DNA of 55,126 nucleotides from Mahella sp. (GTDB taxonomy: Bacteria > Bacillota > Clostridia > Mahellales > Mahellaceae). A model generated the notes under the pieces. The model worked only from the letters and a program-made list of their open reading frames with translations. It did no database searches and was not told the DNA's origin. The position numbers and the translations under genes are program-made. The first letter of the stretch is position 1; each line of letters starts with the position of its first letter. This document shows positions 1 to 7,541 of the stretch, one piece after another. The stretch lies in NCBI RefSeq assembly GCF_020054945.1, contig NZ_JAIHAU010000007.1:1-55126 (forward strand), written 5' to 3'.

Positions 1-134
1 TCCAATTGAATCTGCTTATCTTTTTCTACCTGTAATATGGCCGCTCTAGCCATGCTTATGGTGGTCTTGCGGAGGTTATCCCTGCTTTTCATAGCAGATT
101 GCATATCTTTAAGCAACTGTTCTTTAAGGGACAT
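1..134 (-). CDS. yqeY: YqeY/GatB-like protein, N-terminal part (runs off the window)
   Basis: The reading frame begins MSLKEQLLKDMQSAMKSRDN and continues to the left edge, so only about 44 residues are visible. This opening, followed by a TTISMARAAI-like helix, is typical of the small YqeY family, which resembles the C-terminal helical domain of the GatB amidotransferase subunit. The biochemical role of YqeY is not well established. It lies 17 bases downstream of rpsU on the same strand, and rpsU-yqeY is a common arrangement in Firmicutes, so the two are probably cotranscribed. A GGAAGGGG-like ribosome site precedes the ATG. The 3' part is outside the window. Confidence 0.85.
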   Translation of the reverse strand, partial: MSLKEQLLKDMQSAMKSRDNLRKTTISMARAAILQVEKDKQIQL

Positions 135-151
135 TCACATATCCCCTTCCA

Positions 152-328
152 TTAATATTTTCTCTTTCTAGCCGCTTCGGATTTTTTCTTTCTCTTTACG
201 CTCGGCTTATCATAATGTTCTCTTTTTCTTATCTCCGACAGTACACCGGCCTTGGCACACTCTTTCTTAAAACGCCTTAATGCGCTGTCCAAGCTCTCAT
301 TTTCGCCTACCACTATTTCTGAGGCCAT
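152..328 (-). CDS. rpsU: 30S ribosomal protein S21
   Basis: This is a 58-residue basic protein beginning [20 protein letters not shown] and ending in a Lys/Arg-rich tail ([11 protein letters not shown]). Length and sequence match bacterial ribosomal protein S21, a late-assembling small-subunit protein near the mRNA exit site that assists initiation. The start codon is well placed after a GGAGGGAGGG ribosome site. It is followed closely by yqeY. A consensus-like sigma-A promoter lies 46-75 bases upstream. Confidence 0.95.
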   Translation of the reverse strand: MASEIVVGENESLDSALRRFKKECAKAGVLSEIRKREHYDKPSVKRKKKSEAARKRKY

Positions 329-373
329 TTGTTTCCCTCCCTCCGCTTTTGCAACTCTGTGTTTACGTTATCT

Positions 374-403
374 ATTATACTATCCGCAGCCATACGCTGT
401 CAA
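374..403 (-). promoter_or_regulatory. Sigma-A-type promoter of rpsU-yqeY
   Basis: Read on the minus strand, TTGACA and TATAAT are separated by 18 bases, directly upstream of rpsU. Both hexamers match consensus perfectly, as expected for a highly expressed ribosomal gene. Confidence 0.8.
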
Positions 404-432
404 CAGCAGAAAAATTACATGTCAAAAAAAGT

Positions 433-1257
433 TTATTTTTTAAAAATTTCGGTCAGCCATTCCTTGCACAACTTCATCCATGAAGCAACATGCGGATACA
501 CACCCATATTTTCGGCAGCGGTCTCTTCAATCGCCAATGATAATCCGTGAGGACCATCGGGAAAGATATGGAGTTCAAAAGGCACATTGCTCTTACGCAT
601 AGCCTGCGCAAATAATATACTGTTTTCCACAGGCACAGCCTCATCCGCGTAAGTATGCCATATAAACGCAGGCGGTGTTCTGTCATTTACCTGTAGCTCC
701 AAGGACACTTCTTCAAGTAAACTTTTATCGGCATTACTGCCAATGAGATTTTCTATAGAACCTTTATGTGCGAATTGTCCGGACGTTATAACCGGATAAT
801 TCAGTATCAGCGCATCCGGCCTGTTCATGCCCTCTTTTATGCCATCCACATTAGCCAAATACGGTTTAGACCAATGCACTCCGAGGCTGGCAGCCAAATG
901 CCCGCCGGCAGAAAAACCGCAAACCGCGATTTTATCGGCATCTATATTCCATTTTTCTGCGTTATCCCTTATAATGCACATGGCACGCGATAGGTCCAGC
1001 AGCGGTTGAGGGTGCCTTCTCGGGGCCACGCTGTAATACAATACAAAGGCGTGAAAGCCTGCGGCATTGAATTGCACAGCTATTGGTTCGGCTTCTCTGT
1101 CGGATGTAAAAGCATAACCACCGCCGGGACATATTAACACTGCCCCTCGCTTGCGCTGTCCCGCCAATATATATGTAGTCATTGTAGGGCGGAAGCCATC
1201 CGGCCCCTCGCCGGCATATTTATAAGATTCCCATATATCTATGGTTTTATTTAGCAT
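433..1257 (-). CDS. Alpha/beta hydrolase, acetyl-xylan-esterase-like
   Basis: This 274-residue protein has the alpha/beta hydrolase fold of the small intracellular esterases often annotated as endo-1,4-beta-xylanase-like or BD-FAE-like carbohydrate esterases. Visible landmarks are an oxyanion-hole segment LICPGGGY (about residue 40), the nucleophile elbow GFSAGGH (about 114-120), an Asp region near YADEAVPVEN and the catalytic His in FPDGPHGLS near the C-terminus. There is no signal peptide, so it should be cytosolic, probably removing acetyl or other acyl groups from imported oligosaccharides. It is a single gene with its own promoter, and AGGGGTG precedes the ATG. The substrate cannot be read from the sequence. 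Confidence 0.8.
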   Translation of the reverse strand: MLNKTIDIWESYKYAGEGPDGFRPTMTTYILAGQRKRGAVLICPGGGYAFTSDREAEPIAVQFNAAGFHAFVLYYSVAPRRHPQPLLDLSRAMCIIRDNAEKWNIDADKIAVCGFSAGGHLAASLGVHWSKPYLANVDGIKEGMNRPDALILNYPVITSGQFAHKGSIENLIGSNADKSLLEEVSLELQVNDRTPPAFIWHTYADEAVPVENSILFAQAMRKSNVPFELHIFPDGPHGLSLAIEETAAENMGVYPHVASWMKLCKEWLTEIFKK

Positions 1258-1293
1258 GCTATGACACCCCTTTTATTGAACTTTATGGGTTAT

Positions 1294-1322
1294 ATTATAC
1301 TATACAAGGCGGAAATTGGCAA
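1294..1322 (-). promoter_or_regulatory. Promoter of the alpha/beta hydrolase gene
   Basis: On the minus strand TTGCCA and TATAAT are separated by 17 bases, about 40 bases before the hydrolase start codon. Confidence 0.65.
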
Positions 1323-1340
1323 CTGGTTGCAACAGAACCG

Positions 1341-2135
1341 TTAACGTCTTTTTATGATATTGACGGCAAGCATGATTATAATCGAGATGGCTATAATAGT
1401 GCCGCCGGGCGATAAATCCAAATAATAAGATAAAAATATGCCCGAGAAAACCGATACGACGGAGAACATTACAGAATATGCCACAGTTTGCTTAAAGTTT
1501 TTAGCTATGCGCAACGCGGTAGCAGCCGGTATCACCATAAGAGCTGATACCAGCAATGCTCCCACAATACGCATGGACAATGCTATCGTTACGGCCACCA
1601 TGGCGGTAAACATGGTATTTATGGCATTGATGGGTATACCTGATATAGCTGCGGCATCTTCATCGAATGTTATAAATAAAAGCTCTTTGAATAGCAGGAA
1701 TATCAGAGCGACTACTATAATACCGAGCGCTGAGATTATGATTATATCGTTTAGTGTAACCGATACGAGGCTGCCAAAAAGAAATCCCATGATATTTATA
1801 GCGCTGCCCTGGGAAAGGCTGAACAGTATGGCGGCCAACGCCATACCGCCGAAGGTAGCAACAGCCATAGATATTTCAGAATAACGTGCATATGCTCGGC
1901 GCAAACGTTCTATGCCTAAAGATGATGCCAAAACAAAAACCACCGTGCCTATGGTAGGATCTATTCCTATCAAGGTGCTGCCTGCCACACCAGCTAATGC
2001 CAGATGAGATAAAGTATCGCCTATTTGAGACAATCTCCTTAATACGAGAAAGTTGCCGATCAGCGGGCTTATAATAGAAATAATGGCGCCGGCCACAAAT
2101 GCCCTTATCATAAAATCATATGTGAATATTTCCAT
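1341..2135 (-). CDS. znuB: Zinc ABC transporter permease, ZnuB-like
   Basis: This is a 264-residue polytopic membrane protein of the ABC-3 family (ZnuB/AdcB/MntB). It opens MEIFTYDFMIRAFVAGAI, carries the family segment RRLSQIGDTLSHLALAGVAG near residues 40-60, and has about eight hydrophobic spans. I start it at the ATG preceded by AGGAGC, four bases after the ATPase gene. An upstream in-frame start would overlap that gene and lacks a ribosome site. It would form the transmembrane channel for Zn2+ or Mn2+ with the ATPase and binding lipoprotein of the same operon. The adjacent Fur-family regulator makes zinc the likelier metal. Confidence 0.88.
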   Translation of the reverse strand: MEIFTYDFMIRAFVAGAIISIISPLIGNFLVLRRLSQIGDTLSHLALAGVAGSTLIGIDPTIGTVVFVLASSLGIERLRRAYARYSEISMAVATFGGMALAAILFSLSQGSAINIMGFLFGSLVSVTLNDIIIISALGIIVVALIFLLFKELLFITFDEDAAAISGIPINAINTMFTAMVAVTIALSMRIVGALLVSALMVIPAATALRIAKNFKQTVAYSVMFSVVSVFSGIFLSYYLDLSPGGTIIAISIIIMLAVNIIKRR

Positions 2136-2139
2136 TTTA

Positions 2140-2865
2140 TTAGCTCCTATGCACATGGGATTCAAGCTTTACGGGATATCCATAGAGCTCGCTCAGCATA
2201 CGGGTATCCATGTTATCCAAAGAACATTCCGGATATATATGCCCGTTACCCATGCATATAATGCGGCTCACCTTATCCGTAATAGCCCATACGTCGTGGG
2301 TAACCATCACTACCGTTATACCTCGTTCTTTATTAAGTTTCTCCAATAGATCCAACAGAGCTTGCTGAGATTTGGCATCCACCCCTACGGTAGGCTCATC
2401 CAAAAAAAGTATCTGCGGATCGGAAACCAATGCTTTGGCGATGAACACGCGCTGCTGCTGCCCTCCCGATAAGTGTCCTATCAGCTCGTCCTTGTAATCC
2501 AGCATATCCACCAGCTTCAATGTATCGTATACTTTTTCCCAATCCGATTTTTTTAAGCGTCGGAACAAACCCACCTTCGCATACAAGCCCATGGACACCA
2601 CTTCTTTGACATCAGCCGGAAATGCCTGATTAAACGCGAAGGAGCGTTGCGGCAAATAACCTATATTATTCCACGCTATGCGCACGCTGCCGCTATTCGG
2701 TTTTAAAATGCCTACCATTATGTTGATCAAGGTGCTCTTGCCCGAGCCGTTCGGGCCTATTATAGCTACGAATTCCCCTTGCCCTATCGTCAACGAGATA
2801 TTGTCCAATATCGTCTTTTCCCCATAGGCAAAGGTTACGCCGCTGACTTCAATTGCATTTTCCAT
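2140..2865 (-). CDS. znuC: Zinc ABC transporter ATPase, ZnuC-like
   Basis: This is a 241-residue ABC ATPase with Walker A GPNGSGKST (about residues 37-45), Q-loop YLPQR, signature LSGGQQQR (about 134-141), Walker B ILFLDEP and switch His in VMVTHD. The family is the ZnuC/AdcC metal-uptake type. It energises import by the neighbouring permease and lipoprotein. Spacing to both neighbours is four bases, indicating a tightly coupled operon. Confidence 0.9.
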   Translation of the reverse strand: MENAIEVSGVTFAYGEKTILDNISLTIGQGEFVAIIGPNGSGKSTLINIMVGILKPNSGSVRIAWNNIGYLPQRSFAFNQAFPADVKEVVSMGLYAKVGLFRRLKKSDWEKVYDTLKLVDMLDYKDELIGHLSGGQQQRVFIAKALVSDPQILFLDEPTVGVDAKSQQALLDLLEKLNKERGITVVMVTHDVWAITDKVSRIICMGNGHIYPECSLDNMDTRMLSELYGYPVKLESHVHRS

Positions 2866-2869
2866 ATAC

Positions 2870-3751
2870 TCATTCCAACGCTTTCTGTAAATTCTTTAAG
2901 TTCTCTTGCATTATGGAGATGTAATCCTCCCCGTTTTTTTCTTCCTCTTCAGTTAGTCCGCCCAGAGGATTTAACGTCAATATCTGCGCGCCGGTTTCGT
3001 CTGCTATGGTTTGCATCGGCTTAGGCGTAACCAACGGTTCGGTAAATATATACTTGATATCGTTGGCCTTACAGTAATCTATAACTCGGCTTATCTGCGC
3101 AAGGCTTGGCTCTTGCTCATCATTCAGGCCTATGACGCTTATCTCTTCCAGCCCATAATCCCGCGCTAGATAGCTGAAAGCCTTGTGATATACAACAAAT
3201 GATTTTTTAGAAACATTGCTCAGCGTTTCGCTGTATCGTTTATCTAATTCCGATAAACGCTGCGCTAACATTTTATAATTTTGCTCAAAATACTCACCAT
3301 TACTCTCATCCACACTAATCAGAGCTTCTTTTATATTGTCCGCCATTATCAAAGCATTTTTAGGCGATAACCATATATGCGGGTTAACGGTATTGCCCTC
3401 TTCTATAGGTTTTATATTTTTAGAAGCCTCATAATAGACAGCTTGCGAACTGCTGCTCTGGGTTTTAAGTATCCATGAATCCAAATCCATGCCTAAATAT
3501 ATTATCAAATCAGCCTTGGATAAGTTGGCTATATCGCGTGTACCGGGTTCCCATTCATGCACGCTTACGCCGGCCGGTATTATGTTGGTGACATCGATTC
3601 TATCCCCGCCTATTTCTTTAGCCATAAAATATAGAGGATATATAGTAGTATACACGATTGTTTTATCTGTATCCGCTGCCGGCTGACGCCCGCATCCCAT
3701 AGCTGAGAATGTCAATATTACAAGCAATATCAATATTATAAGACGTTTCAT
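2870..3751 (-). CDS. znuA: Zinc-binding lipoprotein of the ABC transporter, ZnuA-like
   Basis: This 293-residue protein starts with a lipoprotein signal (hydrophobic run ending FSAMGCGR, Cys about residue 20). It then shows the cluster A-1/TroA fold: VYTTIYPLYFMAKEIGGD, HEWEPGTRD (first metal His), NPHIWLSPKNA (second His), VYHKAFSYLARDYGLEEI (third His) and an acidic C-terminal ligand region. It lacks the long His-rich loop of some ZnuA proteins. It should capture Zn2+ (or Mn2+) at the outer membrane face and deliver it to ZnuB. Its start codon overlaps the end of the Fur-family gene by four bases, so the regulator and transporter are translated together. Confidence 0.88.
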   Translation of the reverse strand: MKRLIILILLVILTFSAMGCGRQPAADTDKTIVYTTIYPLYFMAKEIGGDRIDVTNIIPAGVSVHEWEPGTRDIANLSKADLIIYLGMDLDSWILKTQSSSSQAVYYEASKNIKPIEEGNTVNPHIWLSPKNALIMADNIKEALISVDESNGEYFEQNYKMLAQRLSELDKRYSETLSNVSKKSFVVYHKAFSYLARDYGLEEISVIGLNDEQEPSLAQISRVIDYCKANDIKYIFTEPLVTPKPMQTIADETGAQILTLNPLGGLTEEEEKNGEDYISIMQENLKNLQKALE

Positions 3752-4173
3752 TTACTATTTCCCTTTCTATTAGCGCATTTATCGCAGTACCCTAAAATTT
3801 CTATGTGATGCTCCACCACTTGAAAATTTTTTATGCGGTTTAAGCAATAATCCAAAGGACATATATCCAGACTTTCTATTTTACCGCACATTAAGCATTT
3901 CATAACATGAGTATGCGCATTTCTATGCATCTCATATACCCTACTGTGCCCCATACTAGTTTCATCTAAAATACCTATAGATGATAAAAGCTCAAGGTTC
4001 CTGTACACGGTATCGGGACTTATACAAGGCTGTTCTTCTTTTATATCACTGTATATGTCCTTCACTGTCGCATAACCATCTATAGACAGCAGTGTATCCA
4101 ATATAATATCGCGCTGAGGGGTAAGCTTAAAACCATGCTCATGCAATATATTTACAGCTTCCTCTTTAGTCAC
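3748..4173 (-). CDS. zur: Fur-family metal regulator, probably Zur
   Basis: This 141-residue protein has a winged-helix N-terminus (GFKLTPQRDIILDTLLSIDGYATVKDI and DTVYRNLELLSS) and a metal-binding C-terminal domain. That domain has a His-rich HRNAHTHVMKC segment and two CxxC motifs (CLMCG and CDKC) that usually hold the structural zinc. It heads an operon with znuA, znuC and znuB, so it probably acts as the Zn2+-responsive repressor Zur. A PerR- or Fur-type specificity cannot be excluded. The start is a GTG preceded by AAGGTG. A TAATTA inverted repeat lies between the promoter and this start. Confidence 0.85.
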   Translation of the reverse strand: MTKEEAVNILHEHGFKLTPQRDIILDTLLSIDGYATVKDIYSDIKEEQPCISPDTVYRNLELLSSIGILDETSMGHSRVYEMHRNAHTHVMKCLMCGKIESLDICPLDYCLNRIKNFQVVEHHIEILGYCDKCANRKGNSK

Positions 4174-4185
4174 AACATCACCTTC

Positions 4186-4202
4186 TAATTAAGAATTAAT
4201 TA
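4186..4202. promoter_or_regulatory. Candidate Zur operator (TAATTA inverted repeat)
   Basis: TAATTA-N5-TAATTA lies just downstream of the -10 box of the zur-znu promoter and before the zur start. AT-rich inverted repeats at this position are typical of Fur-family operators. The match to any named consensus is only partial, so this is an inference from position and symmetry. Confidence 0.4.
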
Positions 4203-4211
4203 CTATATAAG

Positions 4212-4240
4212 ATGATAGTACTAAATATCCAATTTGTCAA
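4212..4240 (-). promoter_or_regulatory. Promoter of the zur-znuACB operon
   Basis: Read on the minus strand, TTGACA and TATCAT are spaced by 17 bases, about 40 bases upstream of the zur GTG. Confidence 0.6.
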
Positions 4241-4343
4241 TGCTCAAAAATAGCAAGATTTTTGTATAAGTTTTGTTGCTCCGGCGCATAGTATAAAAGA
4301 GTGATATTTTATCCGAATCATTATCCATATAGTGGTAATAAAT

Positions 4344-4372
4344 TTGACAACTTGTATATTTGAGTGTAAAAT
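4344..4372 (+). promoter_or_regulatory. Promoter of the YabE-like gene
   Basis: TTGACA, a 17-base spacer and TAAAAT lie about 42 bases before the ATG of the G5/3D protein. This is close to the sigma-A consensus. Confidence 0.7.
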
Positions 4373-4413
4373 ATCCATAATCCGCGATTCATTAAGAAGG
4401 AGGATATAAATCG

Positions 4414-5580
4414 ATGGAATCAAATAGCAGTTTTCATCGACGGCCTTTGCGGCCGTGGATGATATATATACTGCTAATAGTGGCAGTAATCGCCGCATCC
4501 AGCTCCATACATGAGGTGCTGGCTAAAGATGTGACGGTTATGGTAGACGGTCGCAAAGCCTCAATTGCAACAAAGGAAGATACAGTAGAACAACTGCTGA
4601 AAGCATATGACATAACATTGGGGCCGGCTGATAAAGTAGTGCCTGCACCGGATACTACATTAAAAGACGGCATGGACATAAGCGTTATTCGTGCCACATT
4701 GGTAAAGGTCAACGATAACGGGCATATCAAAACGATCTATACCACAGCTTCTTCAGTAAACGATATGCTTAAAGAAGCCGGTATTTCGGTGAAACAAGAG
4801 GACAATATAGAACCTGCAGCAGATCAAAGCATATATCCTGGTTTATGTGTAAATATAACTAGAGCTGTGCCTGTTACCATATTGGCCGACGCTCAGGCTA
4901 AAAAAATATATACCACACGTACATCTGTAAGCCAGGTATTGGCCGATGCCGGCATAAAACTTGCGCAAAAAGATAAAGTAAGTCCCGGATTGGATACCGC
5001 AGTAAAAAGCGGTATCACGATAGAAATAGTCCGAGTAAACGAGACTTATGAAACCGTCGAAGAACCTATACCTTACCGGACTATAATTCGCGACAATCAT
5101 GACATGGCCAAAGGCGTACAAAAGGTGGTACAAGAAGGCCAAAACGGTCGCATACAACGAAAAATCCTAGTTGTATACGAGGATGGCAAGGAGGTTTCGC
5201 GCAAAGTAGCATCTGAAACTGTGGTAGCACAACCTAAAAATAAAATAGTAGAACGCGGTACTGTACAAAGCCTTGCGACCTCACGAGGCGCTATACGTTA
5301 CAGCAAAGTGCTGACCATGAACGCTTCGGCGTATACCGCCGGATATGATGGGGTAAACAACACAACAAGCACCGGACAAAGCGTACGGCGAGGAATAGCG
5401 GCAGTTGATCCTAGAGTAATACCTTTGGGTACCAAGCTGTATGTGGAGGGTTATGGTTTCGCAGTAGCAGCGGATGTAGGCGGAGCTATAAAAGGAAACA
5501 AAATTGATCTATATATGGAAACGTTATCCCAAGCCAGAGCTTTCGGCCGAAGAACGGTAAAAGTGTATATACTCAAATAA
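4414..5580 (+). CDS. yabE: YabE-like cell-wall protein (DUF348, G5 and 3D domains)
   Basis: This is a 388-residue protein with an N-terminal membrane segment (about residues 14-36) and then repeated ubiquitin-like DUF348 units (VTVMVDGRKASIATKEDTV, later VTILADAQAKKIYTTRTSV). A G5 domain follows (around residues 210-285, EEPIPYRTIIRDNHDMAKG). It ends in a 3D domain with MNASAYTAGYDG, IAAVDPRVIPLGTKLYVEGYG and a terminal DLYMETLSQARAFGRR. The 3D domain is the lytic-transglycosylase-like barrel found in MltA and Stationary-phase survival/Rpf-like proteins; its three conserved Asp residues appear in AAVDP, ADVGG and IDLYM. The protein probably remodels peptidoglycan at the surface. As in Bacillus it precedes ksgA, but the usual rnmV gene between them is absent. 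Confidence 0.88.
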   Translation: MESNSSFHRRPLRPWMIYILLIVAVIAASSSIHEVLAKDVTVMVDGRKASIATKEDTVEQLLKAYDITLGPADKVVPAPDTTLKDGMDISVIRATLVKVNDNGHIKTIYTTASSVNDMLKEAGISVKQEDNIEPAADQSIYPGLCVNITRAVPVTILADAQAKKIYTTRTSVSQVLADAGIKLAQKDKVSPGLDTAVKSGITIEIVRVNETYETVEEPIPYRTIIRDNHDMAKGVQKVVQEGQNGRIQRKILVVYEDGKEVSRKVASETVVAQPKNKIVERGTVQSLATSRGAIRYSKVLTMNASAYTAGYDGVNNTTSTGQSVRRGIAAVDPRVIPLGTKLYVEGYGFAVAADVGGAIKGNKIDLYMETLSQARAFGRRTVKVYILK

Positions 5581-5597
5581 GCCGTCGCATCTACACA

Positions 5598-5626
5598 GGG
5601 AGTACATGATGTACTCCCTTAATTTT
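5598..5626 (+). terminator. Terminator after the YabE-like gene
   Basis: A perfect 9-bp stem GGGAGTACA/TGTACTCCC with a 3-base loop is followed by TTAATTTT. Confidence 0.8.
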
Positions 5627-5676
5627 GTACCGACGCTTAATAATGCATAATAACATTAAAAGAGGGGAACCAGCCT

Positions 5677-6481
5677 GTGAATAAAACAAAGGATCTTTCG
5701 TCGCGGTCTGATGTGCAAAGATTTATAGACCAGCATAATTTCAAGCCTAACAGGACCTGGATTAGGGACTCTGACTATCAAACTCTCAGAGCAGGCGGCT
5801 CATGTTACTGCGGTGGAAGTGGACAAGCGTATCATACCATTACTAAAACAAACGCTACAGGATATAGACAATGTAAGCATAATAGAAGGTGATTTTTTAA
5901 ATCCGATGGTAGCTAAAAAAATAAAAGAATGTCTGGCAGGGAAATCCGCTGTAGCAGTGGCTAATCTGCCCTATTATATCACTACGCCGGCGCTTATGGG
6001 TATTATAGAAGACTATATCATGATCAAAAGGGCTGTGCTTATGATGCAGAAAGAGGTTGCATACAGGGTTGTAGCTCAGCCCGGCAGCCGATTAAGCGGA
6101 TCAGTAAAAGACTATGGGGTATTGTCGATATCGGTTCAATATTATATGGAGCCGCAAATATTGCTTGAGGTACCGCGGTCTGACTTCCTGCCATCTCCCG
6201 ACGTAGATTCCGCTGTGGTCAGGCTCGACAGGCGGGATAAGCCGGCTGTAGCTGTCCAAGATGAGCGCATGTTTTTTTCTCTTGTAAAGGCCGCCTTCGG
6301 TAAAAGGCGCAAGACCCTGTTTAACGCGCTGGTCGGAGGTCTTGGATATCCATTGGGTAAAGACGGGCTAAAGCGCGTTCTTGAACAGGTAGGCATAGAC
6401 GGTAATCGCCGAGCTGAAACTCTGTCGCTACAGGAATTCGCCGATATAGCAAACGAGCTATTCTATACCATAAACGGTTAA
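5677..6481 (+). pseudogene. ksgA: ksgA/rsmA 16S rRNA dimethyltransferase, broken by a deletion with frameshift
   Basis: Frame 1 starts at a GTG after AGAGGGGA and encodes 25 KsgA-like residues ending HNFKPN. From base 5750 onward the KsgA reading continues only in the next frame: GPGLGTLTIKLSEQAAHVTA, then EVDKR, the catalytic NLPYYITTPAL motif and an intact C-terminal domain to the stop. Compared with family members, about 30 residues between FKPN and GPGLG are missing. They include the conserved LGQNFL segment and the first half of SAM motif I. A loss of about 86-92 bases that is not a multiple of three explains both the gap and the frame change. The intact enzyme dimethylates two adenines near the 3' end of 16S rRNA; loss gives kasugamycin resistance. 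An assembly or sequencing error is an alternative to a real mutation. Confidence 0.85.
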
Positions 6482-6492
6482 TATTCTTTACA

Positions 6493-6783
6493 TCATCTCA
6501 TATTCCGCTTGTGAATGCGCACAGCTCGATCTACCGCCCAAAATATTATCACCAATACGGCGGCTCCTACAACGCCGGCTATAATGGTAGATGCCGCTCC
6601 ATTCCCCGCGATAGGTATTGTATAATCCGGCATAAGCGATATGCCTGCGTTCCTTTCAAGCGATGTAAAACCGAGATCCTCGGCCACCCTTTCCAGGCCA
6701 TCCGGAAACGATGAGGCAAACGGTGTTAAAGCTAACAGCATGGCTGCCAACAGCCATGGCCATAGTTTCTTTAATTTGTTCAT
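6493..6783 (-). CDS. PDGLE-domain protein (CbiN-like partner of CbiM)
   Basis: This 96-residue protein has two membrane segments (residues about 8-26 and 64-84) flanking an external loop that contains PDGLERVAEDLGF, the signature of the PDGLE family. Such proteins replace or follow CbiN in cobalt/nickel ECF transporters and assist the CbiM substrate-capture subunit. Its start overlaps the end of cbiM in an ATGA. The usual CbiQ and CbiO (ATPase) genes do not follow: the next gene is the convergent ksgA remnant 11 bases away. Confidence 0.8.
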   Translation of the reverse strand: MNKLKKLWPWLLAAMLLALTPFASSFPDGLERVAEDLGFTSLERNAGISLMPDYTIPIAGNGAASTIIAGVVGAAVLVIIFWAVDRAVRIHKRNMR

Positions 6784-7415
6784 GATTCCTCAATCTCCCG
6801 CTTTCCCCATGGTTTTAATACCGTTACTTTTGCTAGGAACGGCACGGTCACTGCCGTAATAACACCTTCTACCACGCCTATGATAGCATGCCACAACAGC
6901 ATAGGCCACACGACAACATTAAATGGCACTGTGGCCGATACGCCGAGTTCTACGGATGCCGCAAAGGCCGCCAACACAATTGATAACCAACCGCTGACAA
7001 ACAATAAGACAGGTCTGATTCTCCCGCCGAATGGAATACGCTGTACAGCATAAGCCCCCCAACATCCCAGAACGGCCATATTGAGCACGTTGGCCCCCAA
7101 TGCCATAACCCCGCCATCATGAAATAACAGTGCCTGCAACGCCACCACTGCAGTCATAATAGTCATCCCAGCGGCCGGACCAAACAATGCCGTAACCAAA
7201 GCCGAACCCAAAAGATGCCCCGATACTCCGGGAGCTATGGGAAAATTGAGCATTTGCGCAACAAATACGAACGCAGCCATCATGCCCATCGAAGCAATGG
7301 GCTGTTCATCAAATGCGCGTTTTATATTCTTGTTATTAAGGGCTATAACCGCCACACTAACCGTCGCAGAAACGATCATCGTTTTGGTATCCAAAAAGCC
7401 ATCAGGTATATGCAT
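6780..7415 (-). CDS. cbiM: Cobalt/nickel ECF transporter substrate-capture protein CbiM/NikM
   Basis: This is a 211-residue membrane protein starting MHIPDGFLD. The N-terminal Met-His is the conserved metal-binding end of CbiM/NikM, in which the second-residue His is a ligand. Further family features are NFPIAPGVSGHLLGSALVTA (about 75-95, with a conserved His) and LLFHDGGVMALGANVLNMA (about 118-136). I prefer this start over an upstream in-frame one because the mature N-terminus must be MHIPDG and a GAGGGGAG ribosome site precedes it. It forms the S component for Co2+ or Ni2+ uptake. No B12-box or obvious NiCo riboswitch was seen upstream. Confidence 0.88.
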   Translation of the reverse strand: MHIPDGFLDTKTMIVSATVSVAVIALNNKNIKRAFDEQPIASMGMMAAFVFVAQMLNFPIAPGVSGHLLGSALVTALFGPAAGMTIMTAVVALQALLFHDGGVMALGANVLNMAVLGCWGAYAVQRIPFGGRIRPVLLFVSGWLSIVLAAFAASVELGVSATVPFNVVVWPMLLWHAIIGVVEGVITAVTVPFLAKVTVLKPWGKREIEES

Positions 7416-7445
7416 ATATGTGTCTCCCCTCCTCAAATGATAACG

Positions 7446-7479
7446 AAAAGGCAGCTTGGAAAGTCACATCCAAACTGCC
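7446..7479 (-). terminator. Terminator between the GH4 gene and cbiM
   Basis: On the minus strand a 10-bp stem (GGCAGTTTGG with CCAAGCTGCC, one wobble pair) and a 10-base loop are followed by TTTT. It lies about 60 bases after the GH4 stop and 30 bases before the cbiM start. It probably ends the GH4 transcript, but a promoter-like TTGCAA-N18-TATGAT just before it means it could also act as an attenuator in the cbiM leader. Confidence 0.65.
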
Positions 7480-7541
7480 TCCATGACCTCAATTCGCACA
7501 TATCATAACATATGAGCTAGGCTTATTGCAAGTAGGAATTT

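Noticed and set aside
252-550. Several plus-strand ORFs of 63-73 codons over the rpsU region
   Set aside because: They run antisense to rpsU and its promoter, have no ribosome site and no recognisable sequence.
4244-4498. Minus-strand ORF of 84 codons between zur and the YabE-like gene
   Set aside because: It covers the clear promoter and start of the YabE-like gene on the other strand and shows no family features.
7416-7541. Cobalamin or NiCo riboswitch upstream of cbiM
   Set aside because: No B12 box or NiCo-type conserved segments; the only structure is a terminator-like hairpin after the GH4 gene.
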